Positions 20,641 through 28,675 of a stretch of DNA of 33,550 nucleotides are shown here, one piece after another. The first letter of the stretch is position 1, and every line of letters starts with the position of its first letter. The DNA lies in NCBI GenBank assembly GCA_020629535.1, contig JAHDDD010000001.1:1-33550 (forward strand), written 5' to 3'. The notes below the pieces were generated by a model. The model was not told where the DNA came from, searched no databases, and was given only the letters and a program-made list of their open reading frames with translations. Both the position numbers and the translations under genes were made by a program. The stretch is from Saprospiraceae bacterium (GTDB lineage: Bacteria > Bacteroidota > Bacteroidia > Chitinophagales > Saprospiraceae).

Positions 20641-21773
20641 TATAATGTTCCTCTCAATTCTTGTTCTCTTTCAATGGCTTCAAAAAGTGCTTTAAAATTT
20701 CCTTTACCAAATGACTGTGCTCCTTTTCTTTGTATGATTTCAAAAAACATGGTAGGTCTTGCCTGCACCGTTTTTGTGAAAATTTGCAACAAATAACCTT
20801 CATCATCTCGGTCTACGAGTATGCCAAGATCTTTTAACGGTTGGACGTCTTCGTCGATTGGTCCTACCCTTTCTTCAAGAACATCGTAATAAGTCGATGG
20901 TATATTTAAAAACTCCACCCCTCGATTTTTAAGGGCAGTTACTGTTTCAATGATGTTGTCAGTGGCCATGGCAATGTGCTGTACACCTGCGCCTTCGTAA
21001 AAATCAAGGTATTCGTCTACTTGAGATTTTTTCAATCCTTCTGCAGGTTCATTTATAGGAAATTTGATTCGGCCATTGCCATTGCTCATCACCTTACTCA
21101 TCAATGCCGTGTATTCAGTAGAAATATCGTTGTCATCAAAAGAAAGTATTTGCGCAAAGCCCAGGACCTCTTCATAGAATTTAACCCACTTATTCATCGC
21201 TCCCAATTCCACATTTCCAACCATATGATCTACGTACTTTAATCCAATTGGATCGGCTTTATAATGGGTGTCCCACTTTCTAAACCCTGGAAGAAAAACT
21301 CCATTGTATTCATTTCTTTCTACAAAAATATGGACCACTTCACCGTAGGTGTATATGCCTGATCTCACGACCTTGCCGTTTTCATCACTTTCTTCACGCG
21401 GCTCCATGAATGATCTTGCTCCTTTTTCTATGGCTGTATTGTAAGCGTATGTTGCATCCGGCACCCACAATGCTGTCACCTTCACACCATCTCCGTGTTT
21501 ATCAATGTGCCTACCGATTTCTGTTCCACTCTTTAATGGAGATGTGAAAACGAATTTGATTTTATCTTGAGATACCACATAAGACTCAGATTCACGATTG
21601 CCAGTCTCTAGGCCAGCATATGCCAATGAATTAAATCCCATGGCTGACTTATAAAAATGTGCTGCCTGCTTTGAGTTACTCACATAAAACTCAATATAAT
21701 CTGTGCCAAGTATAGGCATGAAGTCTGATGCTTCATCATAGATTTTAGGAAGTTCAAGTGTATTCTGTTCCAT
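20640..21773 (-). CDS. hppD: 4-hydroxyphenylpyruvate dioxygenase
   Basis: Two-domain VOC protein; DHMVGNVE...W, GVQHIAMATDNI, LLQIFTKTVQARPTMFFEIIQRKGAQSFGKGNFKALFEAIEREQ. Confidence 0.95.
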   Translation of the reverse strand: MEQNTLELPKIYDEASDFMPILGTDYIEFYVSNSKQAAHFYKSAMGFNSLAYAGLETGNRESESYVVSQDKIKFVFTSPLKSGTEIGRHIDKHGDGVKVTALWVPDATYAYNTAIEKGARSFMEPREESDENGKVVRSGIYTYGEVVHIFVERNEYNGVFLPGFRKWDTHYKADPIGLKYVDHMVGNVELGAMNKWVKFYEEVLGFAQILSFDDNDISTEYTALMSKVMSNGNGRIKFPINEPAEGLKKSQVDEYLDFYEGAGVQHIAMATDNIIETVTALKNRGVEFLNIPSTYYDVLEERVGPIDEDVQPLKDLGILVDRDDEGYLLQIFTKTVQARPTMFFEIIQRKGAQSFGKGNFKALFEAIEREQELRGTL

Positions 21774-21938
21774 ATTGTTGGATCTTTGGTTAGTGAAATA
21801 TTATTTGTAATGTAATCTTTTTATTCGAATATTCTAAATCATAAGTATATTATAGGATATTTTTCTTTCCTTTATCTCAGGAAATAATTTTATTCTGTAA
21901 ACTGTATTTACATCAAGTCTATTTTAGAAAAATATTCT

Positions 21939-22415
21939 ATGATCAAATTAGACACCACCGATATTCGGATCTTGGAAATGCTGCAACTTGATTCTCAGAA
22001 GACCATCAAGGAGATGGCCAATCAATTGAATCTTTCTACAACTCCGGTTTTTGAACGAATCAAAAAGCTTGAGCAGAATCAAATCATCAAAAAGTATGTA
22101 GCCATTCTGGACGCAGTAAAACTTGGGATCAAACTCAGCGCCTTCGTCAACATCTCCATCAAAGATCACTCAACAAAAGCTGTCGAAGATTTCGTTGGTC
22201 AAATCATTTCCTACGAAGAAGTGATGGAATGCCACCATGTCACTGGAGACTCTGATTTTTTATTGAAGATAATGGTCTCAGATATTGAAGAATACAACCA
22301 ATTTATACTGCAAAAACTATCTACAGTTCCCAATGTGGGGAAAGTAACTTCAAGTTTTAGCTTATCTATTAGAAAGGATACAAATAGGTTGGCGTTGAAT
22401 AAATGCGAAGTTTAA
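21939..22415 (+). CDS. Lrp/AsnC-family transcriptional regulator
   Basis: LDTTDIRILEMLQLDSQKTIKEMANQLNLSTTPVFERIKKLEQNQIIKKYVAILD; divergent from hppD. Confidence 0.95.
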   Translation: MIKLDTTDIRILEMLQLDSQKTIKEMANQLNLSTTPVFERIKKLEQNQIIKKYVAILDAVKLGIKLSAFVNISIKDHSTKAVEDFVGQIISYEEVMECHHVTGDSDFLLKIMVSDIEEYNQFILQKLSTVPNVGKVTSSFSLSIRKDTNRLALNKCEV

Positions 22416-22442
22416 TAGCGAAAAAAGTAGAAATGAAGCATA

Positions 22443-23693
22443 CTAACCACTGACCAATCGACCTGGCATTTGAGGCTTGCCGATCAATTTTGAGTATGCG
22501 TTTTTGATACGATGCGCATTCTTCAAATAATCATATTTCTCTTCTATCAAAAATCTTCCTTTGGTTCTAAATTCATCCATAATCTGTGGATGTTCAATAC
22601 AATATTGAATAGCAGAAAGGAACTGTTGTTTATTGTCTGCCAGAAGTAGATGTTCTCCGTTCTCTGCGGATATTCCTTCAGCGCCTATGGTGGTAGAAAT
22701 AACAGTCTTACCCAAGGCGAGTCCTTCCAATATTTTCACCCTGATACCTGACCCAGAAAACAAAGGTACTATCAATATATTGTGCTGATTCATGAACTGC
22801 ACCGCATTGTCGACTTCCCCTTCAAGGTGGACATTTTGCTTGTCCATTGATTTTAAAGAAGCATCGCTGTTTCTCCCAGCGATATGAAATTGCAGATCAG
22901 GGTTTTTCCCAGATAATTCGGGCCAAACTTCGTCAACAAACCATTTTAAACCATTGAGATTCGGCATCCAATCCAAGGATCCTATAAAGCCAATCGATTG
23001 TTTCTTTTGAAGTTTTTTGATTGGGTAATTATTGATATCAAGACCAGCAGGTGATGAGAGACTTAATCTCTTTAAGCCCAATTCTTGGTACTTTTGAAGA
23101 TCTTTATCTGTGATGCTTATGAGCATATCACATTTGTTCATGGTCTTCAATTCAAAAGCCTTCAACCTATCAGAACAATTGGACAAATACCAACTTTTTG
23201 GCCCGGTTGACGTATTGGCCGCAATTCTATTCCAAATTTCGTACTCGAGATTGTGAGAACGGATCACAATTTTGGCATTCGAATATTCTCGGATTGTGTC
23301 AATATACATGGACATAAAACTGGTCTCCAATTGGATAATGTCGAATGTATTTTTTTGAAGAATTTCAATAAGTTTTGATCTGAACGGCTTTGAGTCTATT
23401 CTTGAAAGATGGTAAGATTTACCCGAAATCAAATCCATGAAAGCATCAATAGGATTGATTCGATTATCTACATATACAGAGTCAATGCTTTTGTAATGAG
23501 ACAATTCTGGGCAATTCGAAGGGATTTCACTGAAATGTTTGCGGGTATTCATCGCAAGCAAGCTTATTTCGCAATCTAATTTGCTTAAGGCCCTGCTCAA
23601 ACTATTGACAGCAATGGATTCGCCATCTTTAAGCGGAAACGGAAATTTCTTGCACAATTGCAATACCCTCATATTCAAGTTAATTTGTTTCAA
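22443..23693 (-). CDS. Glycosyltransferase (GT4/GT1-like)
   Basis: KKFPFPLKDGESIAVNSLSRAL, IGFIGSLDWMPNLNGLKWFVDEVWP, PLFSGSGIRVKILEGLALGKTVISTTIGAEGI. Start possibly at the internal Met (23672). Confidence 0.92.
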   Translation of the reverse strand: MKQINLNMRVLQLCKKFPFPLKDGESIAVNSLSRALSKLDCEISLLAMNTRKHFSEIPSNCPELSHYKSIDSVYVDNRINPIDAFMDLISGKSYHLSRIDSKPFRSKLIEILQKNTFDIIQLETSFMSMYIDTIREYSNAKIVIRSHNLEYEIWNRIAANTSTGPKSWYLSNCSDRLKAFELKTMNKCDMLISITDKDLQKYQELGLKRLSLSSPAGLDINNYPIKKLQKKQSIGFIGSLDWMPNLNGLKWFVDEVWPELSGKNPDLQFHIAGRNSDASLKSMDKQNVHLEGEVDNAVQFMNQHNILIVPLFSGSGIRVKILEGLALGKTVISTTIGAEGISAENGEHLLLADNKQQFLSAIQYCIEHPQIMDEFRTKGRFLIEEKYDYLKNAHRIKNAYSKLIGKPQMPGRLVSG

Positions 23694-23748
23694 AAATAGT
23701 TAAATACCATTAATGTCCTAAATTGTGATGCAAAGAATGCAAACATAG

Positions 23749-23782
23749 TTTTCCACGCGGAAAAAGTGGAAAAATTTTCTTT
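23749..23782. promoter_or_regulatory. Inverted repeat TTTTCCAC-N9-GTGGAAAA in a divergent intergenic region
   Basis: Direct reading: 8-bp perfect arms at 23749-23756 and 23766-23773, followed by a T-rich run; lies between divergent glycosyltransferase and ABC ATPase genes. Confidence 0.5.
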
Positions 23783-23814
23783 TTTTACACAATAAATCAG
23801 GCATTGCCCAAAGG

Positions 23815-24474
23815 ATGATTCGAGTTGAAAATGTGCACAAATCTTACGATGATGTAAAAGTTCTGCGTGGTATAAATTTGGAGATCCCCGAAGGTAAAAC
23901 CGTGGCCATTGTTGGTAAGTCAGGAGCAGGAAAAAGCACCCTACTCCACATTATGGGAACCCTCGACAGTCCTGATGAAGGCAAGGTTTTTATTGAAGAT
24001 TCTGACATTTTCTCTCTTAAAAACAAGGCGTTGTCAAAGCTCAGAAATAACCATCTTGGTTTCGTTTTTCAATTTCATCATCTGCTCAATGAATTCACTG
24101 CATTAGAAAATGTGGCCTTACCGGCAATGATCAGTAGCACAAAAAAGCAGGAGTGCTTTGACAAGGCAAAACGATTGCTGGATTTTCTCGAACTTTCTCA
24201 TCGACTGGACCATAAACCCAATGAAATGAGTGGAGGAGAACAACAAAGGGTTGCTTTCGCCAGAGCTTTGGTCAATGATCCGAAAATTGTCTTCGCCGAT
24301 GAGCCTACTGGCAACCTTGATCAAGGCACTTCAGAAGAAGTACACAACTTGATCGATAGACTTAAATCAGAACTTAACCAGACCTTTGTCATAGTCACTC
24401 ATGATCCTTATCTGGCAAAAATCTGCGATATTACCTTTGAAATAGATCAAGGGAAAATTGTGAATGGCAATTAG
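23815..24474 (+). CDS. lolD: LolD/MacB-type ABC transporter ATP-binding protein
   Basis: Walker [12 protein letters not shown], signature [15 protein letters not shown], Walker [14 protein letters not shown]-loop VTHD. Confidence 0.9.
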   Translation: MIRVENVHKSYDDVKVLRGINLEIPEGKTVAIVGKSGAGKSTLLHIMGTLDSPDEGKVFIEDSDIFSLKNKALSKLRNNHLGFVFQFHHLLNEFTALENVALPAMISSTKKQECFDKAKRLLDFLELSHRLDHKPNEMSGGEQQRVAFARALVNDPKIVFADEPTGNLDQGTSEEVHNLIDRLKSELNQTFVIVTHDPYLAKICDITFEIDQGKIVNGN

Positions 24475-24476
24475 CT

Positions 24477-25874
24477 ATGGAACAGGCGGGAAACAAAAAT
24501 AGCAACACGAATTTTCAGGATATAAGAAATTACTTTTCTCAATTTCTTGACGACCTCATTGACCTTCGAAAAGGCGTCGATAAAAAGGGCACCATCCAAG
24601 AAATAAAGGAGAAAAAATCCATGAACGGAGCCAATGCCTGGATGCTGCTATGTTCGATCGTTATTGCTTCTATTGGTCTTGATGTCGATTCCCCAGCAGT
24701 CATTATTGGAGCTATGTTGATTTCTCCATTGATGTCTCCCATTTTGGGAATGGGCTTGGCTGTTGGTATCAATGATATGGAAACGCTCAAGAAAGCGGGT
24801 ACACATTTCGCGGCAGCGATGTTCATTGCCATCTTAACAGCAACCATATATTTTTGGCTTTCACCATTCGATGAAATTACCTCAGAATTGAACGCCAGAA
24901 CCACTCCGACTTTTTTGGATGTGTTTATAGCCTTCTTTGGTGGAATGGCAGGTATTATCTCAATTGCCCGTAAGGACATAAGTACGACCTTGCCAGGTGT
25001 GGCCATTGCCACTGCGTTGATGCCTCCATTGTGCACAGTCGGTTATGGTATAGCCAATGCAAATTGGGGAGTTGCTTCTTCAGCATTTTATTTGTTTTTT
25101 CTCAACACCTTTTTTGTTTCTATGGCAACATTTGTCATTGTGAGGTATCTAAGATTTCCTTACCGTCAATTTTTAAACAAAAAAGAAAAGAGAAGAAATG
25201 GAATTATCATGTTTTGCTTTGCAGTCATGGTTACAATCCCGAGTTTGTTTATTTTCAAAACGGTTTACGAAGATTATAGAAACAAAGGCATTCTAAAAGA
25301 TTATTTAGAATATAAATTGGGCGAAGATTATGATTATGTTGATGACAAAGTGTTGACCCGATTAGACGATGGTCGTTTGAAGTTAATGCTGAAGGTATAC
25401 AACAATGACATCATCAATCCAGATCTCACAGCTCAATGCGAAGAAGAATTAGAAGAGAGAGGCTTGAAAAATCTCGATCTGGTCATTCTGACTACATCCG
25501 AAATCAAGTTGGAAGACATGGACCAAATGAGGGCCAAAGTCGGAAGCATTGAAAAGATCGCACAAGAACTTGAAGCAACCAAAATCGAATCTGCCGTGAG
25601 AAGTAAAGAAATTGATTCTTTGCGGAGTTTGAAAACGAAAGGACTCTCTGACACGCTCAACTTCGCGGCCTTTTCAGAGGACCTTAAAATATTTTACCCG
25701 GAGATTAAAAATGTAAGCTATTCGACAGGATACATACAAAACTTCTCTCAATTGAAACCAATTCACCATTTAGTTATTGATTGGTATAAGAAACCGGGAG
25801 CAGAATCGAAACAAAAAATCAACGACTATTTCAATTCTAAAATATCTGGTGAAGGAACGATCATCCATCAATAA
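24477..25874 (+). CDS. DUF389 family membrane protein
   Basis: NAWMLLCSIVIASIGLDVDSPAVIIGAMLISPLMSPILGMGLAVGIND, GVAIATALMPPLCTVGYG are characteristic DUF389 segments. Confidence 0.92.
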   Translation: MEQAGNKNSNTNFQDIRNYFSQFLDDLIDLRKGVDKKGTIQEIKEKKSMNGANAWMLLCSIVIASIGLDVDSPAVIIGAMLISPLMSPILGMGLAVGINDMETLKKAGTHFAAAMFIAILTATIYFWLSPFDEITSELNARTTPTFLDVFIAFFGGMAGIISIARKDISTTLPGVAIATALMPPLCTVGYGIANANWGVASSAFYLFFLNTFFVSMATFVIVRYLRFPYRQFLNKKEKRRNGIIMFCFAVMVTIPSLFIFKTVYEDYRNKGILKDYLEYKLGEDYDYVDDKVLTRLDDGRLKLMLKVYNNDIINPDLTAQCEEELEERGLKNLDLVILTTSEIKLEDMDQMRAKVGSIEKIAQELEATKIESAVRSKEIDSLRSLKTKGLSDTLNFAAFSEDLKIFYPEIKNVSYSTGYIQNFSQLKPIHHLVIDWYKKPGAESKQKINDYFNSKISGEGTIIHQ

Positions 25875-25890
25875 TGTAAATTAATTTACA
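25875..25890. promoter_or_regulatory. 16-bp perfect palindrome TGTAAATTAATTTACA
   Basis: Direct reading, immediately after the DUF389 stop and ~115 bp upstream of the GTPase cassette. Confidence 0.5.
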
Positions 25891-26004
25891 ATATTGAAAG
25901 TTTCTCCAGAAATTGAATGGAATGGTCCTTAATTTGATCTCTTAATTGAAGTCACACCCTTTTCAAGTTAGCACCTAGCTTATTTAATCATTCAAACTTA
26001 AAAT

Positions 26005-26280
26005 ATGAAAACCGTGAAAGGTCAGAAGCCTGGCATTGACGCAGTGCGTGATTTGATTTTTGGAGAACACATGAAGGATTACGAAATCCGGTTTGCCAAC
26101 TTGGAAAACGAATTCAAAGCTAAGATCCATAATATGGAAAAAAAGCTGAAGGATCTCGAAAAAGCCTATAAACAAGTAAACAATAAGTTATCCATCAGTC
26201 AAGATGGCAAAATGGACAAATCTCATTTGGCATTACTCTTCAAAGAACTTTCAGAAAGTGTAAGCGAGAAGGTCAAGTAA
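26005..26280 (+). CDS. Small coiled-coil protein, first gene of GTPase cassette
   Basis: 91 aa; FANLENEFKAKIHNMEKKLKDLEKAYKQVNNKL heptad-like; next ATG is at 26282, so coupled. Confidence 0.7.
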   Translation: MKTVKGQKPGIDAVRDLIFGEHMKDYEIRFANLENEFKAKIHNMEKKLKDLEKAYKQVNNKLSISQDGKMDKSHLALLFKELSESVSEKVK

Positions 26281-26281
26281 G

Positions 26282-27058
26282 ATGCGCGGAATTACACCTA
26301 TTGACGAATTAAAATCATTGTTGCTTCAAGACTATAGGCAACAAACAGAACGTGACTTTGAAAAATTGCGGGTCAAGGTTCTTGCTTCCATTGAAAAACT
26401 GGAGAAAGAAATCTATGAACCTGAAAGACTTGCGGTTCACATCAGTAAAAGCAAATCACAACTTTTAGATATTCTGGCTCCTGAAATCGGAAAGCTGATT
26501 AAGAATTATCTGGCTTTAGAGATTGAAAAGATTCAGAAAAGGATCAGCGACACAACAGACAAATTTTCATATAACAATGTAAAATCAAGATTCAAAGCAT
26601 TGTTTGGTCTTGAAAGTAAAGAACGCATTGATTTGCTTGGATTCCCTGAGATAATAGATATACTCATGATTGACAAAGACAGTGGATTACTACTGGGCAA
26701 ATTTAGTACAGAAGAAAAAATCGATACAGACATTGTAGCAGGTATGTTCAATGCCATTAAATCATTTGCTGATACAGCTTTTGAAAATGAAGGCAATGAG
26801 TTGGATCTCATTCACTACAACGACTACAAGATCAAACTCCATGTTTTTGGCAGTATTTACTATGCCACCATCTTCACTGGAAGATACTCTCCTGAATTTC
26901 AAGATATTCTCAATACTGACATCAACAACTTCACTGACAAAATCTCAAAAGAATTGATCAATCAACAAAATAAAGAGCAGATCACTTCAAAGATGAGTCA
27001 ATTAATGAACAAAGAATTTACACACACATGCACGAGGTTAGAAAGAAGATTATTTTAA
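26282..27058 (+). CDS. Protein with N-terminal helical region and longin/roadblock-like domain
   Basis: IIDILMIDKDSGLLLGKFSTEEKIDTDIVAGMFNAIKSFADTAFENEGNELDLIHYNDYKIKLHVFGSIYYATIFTGRY follows the beta-beta-alpha-beta-beta pattern of longin/roadblock domains associated with small GTPases. Confidence 0.7.
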   Translation: MRGITPIDELKSLLLQDYRQQTERDFEKLRVKVLASIEKLEKEIYEPERLAVHISKSKSQLLDILAPEIGKLIKNYLALEIEKIQKRISDTTDKFSYNNVKSRFKALFGLESKERIDLLGFPEIIDILMIDKDSGLLLGKFSTEEKIDTDIVAGMFNAIKSFADTAFENEGNELDLIHYNDYKIKLHVFGSIYYATIFTGRYSPEFQDILNTDINNFTDKISKELINQQNKEQITSKMSQLMNKEFTHTCTRLERRLF

Positions 27059-27525
27059 TTGGTTCCGTTGGAGTAGGAAAAACTTCTTTGATTAGAAGGT
27101 TTGTCCATCAGGAATTTACTGATGAGTATCACAGTACAATTGGGGTTAGAGTGGATAAGAAAACCATCACTCTTGATGACACCAAAGTACATTTGATGAT
27201 CTGGGATTTGGCAGGAGAGATATTGCAAAACAAAGCATATCAGGCATACCTCAAAGGCTCTTCTGGAATCATTGGAATTTTTGATGTAACTCGACCAGCA
27301 TCGTACCAGTTAATCAATGAAAGTTTACAAAATGTAAAAGGTAGTCAAGAATTATTGTCGATCATGGTCGGTAATAAAATTGATCTGTTAGATGAAACGA
27401 CAGACATTCATGGCTATGATTGCGAATATTTTACCAGTGCGAAAACAGGTGAAAATGTTGAAGAAATGTTTAATCTGATCGCTCAAAAACTTGTCAAGAA
27501 AGATGAAAAGTTCAAACGCATTTAG
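27028..27525 (+). CDS. Rab/Ras-like small GTPase
   Basis: G1 GSVGVGKTSLIRRF, switch I STIGVRVDKK, G3 WDLAGE, G4 GNKIDL, G5 TSAKTGENVEEMF. Confidence 0.93.
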   Translation: MHEVRKKIILIGSVGVGKTSLIRRFVHQEFTDEYHSTIGVRVDKKTITLDDTKVHLMIWDLAGEILQNKAYQAYLKGSSGIIGIFDVTRPASYQLINESLQNVKGSQELLSIMVGNKIDLLDETTDIHGYDCEYFTSAKTGENVEEMFNLIAQKLVKKDEKFKRI

Positions 27526-28549
27526 ATTCATATTTGACAATGATGGGATCATCTATTTTGCAGAAGCTCCATTTTACAATCCGGCTTCTGAAAAGAAGAT
27601 TGATGAATACTTCCCGATTTTTTCTGATCAAACGACGTATGACACGTGGGTGAATAAACCCATACATCCATATGAGTTTGAAATAAATGACAGGAATTAT
27701 TTTGTAGACATAAACCTGGACCACATAAAGAAAAATGGACAAAGATATTATGATCTTGTGCTAGTGGATAAGTCAAATCATTACCTGAAGTTTCAAGCTG
27801 AAAGAACAGAAAAAAACAACTATAAGATTTCCAATGAGAGGATGTTGGAAATGAATCATAGACTAAAATCTAAGATTGAACAGCTTGATGAAATATTGCA
27901 ATATGTGGTTGGCAATGAGGTAAAGTCCCCTATTGGAAGTATACGAAGCACACTTCAAGTACTTGACGATTCAAAAAATCTGAATGCAAGTCAGACCCAA
28001 CTTATAAAAATATCAATCGAAGAGCTCTCAAGAATCGAGAATATTATCAGTGCTGTTTACGAATTGCAAATGTTTTCAAACTCAAAATCATTTGAGCAGA
28101 CGTACTATTGTTCATTTAATGAAATTCTCGAAGACACAAAAGAGACTTTGATTTCATCCGTTGACTTTGAAATTGCCTTTGACATTAATGATCAAAATCA
28201 ATATTTCGTCAACAAATTCCACTTCACGAAGATCTTACAAAGTTTAATAAAATACCTCGCATCATTTCCCCTGAAATACGTTCATGAAGTAATCATAAAG
28301 AACCTAAAGACTGAGGATCGAACTTGCGGACTATTGATTGAATCCAAAGCGGATTACTTAAGCAGCAACCTCAACACTTCCGACAGTATTAAAAGTTTGA
28401 AAAGTAAAGAACAAGATTTCAATCTGATGATTGCGAAAAAATTATCAAAATTATACGGCGGTACCGTTAGTGTAAATGATGATAATCCTCTTGCAACTTC
28501 TATTAAATTGGACTTCAAAAATTTACTTGTCAAAAAGTCAATCAGTTAA
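27503..28549 (+). CDS. Degenerate histidine-kinase-like protein (PAS-like N-terminus, HisKA-like region without His)
   Basis: QYVVGNEVKSPIGSIRSTLQVLDDSKNLNASQTQLIKISIEELSRIENII aligns with HisKA (HExxxPL) but has Asn at the His position. ATG at 27503 preferred over TTG at 27491. Confidence 0.75.
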   Translation: MKSSNAFRFIFDNDGIIYFAEAPFYNPASEKKIDEYFPIFSDQTTYDTWVNKPIHPYEFEINDRNYFVDINLDHIKKNGQRYYDLVLVDKSNHYLKFQAERTEKNNYKISNERMLEMNHRLKSKIEQLDEILQYVVGNEVKSPIGSIRSTLQVLDDSKNLNASQTQLIKISIEELSRIENIISAVYELQMFSNSKSFEQTYYCSFNEILEDTKETLISSVDFEIAFDINDQNQYFVNKFHFTKILQSLIKYLASFPLKYVHEVIIKNLKTEDRTCGLLIESKADYLSSNLNTSDSIKSLKSKEQDFNLMIAKKLSKLYGGTVSVNDDNPLATSIKLDFKNLLVKKSIS

Positions 28550-28675
28550 TGAAAATCACATTCACAATCTGACCATTCTTTTGAATGGAAAGAGCTGATA
28601 CCCTCTTTTTCTCATTACCTGGACTGGAAGGAAGCCACAAATCCTTATCTTCTATCTGCAGCTGTCCATTGGCTG

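Noticed and set aside
24539-25036. 165-aa minus-strand ORF inside DUF389
   Set aside because: Shadow ORF antisense to a conserved membrane-protein segment.
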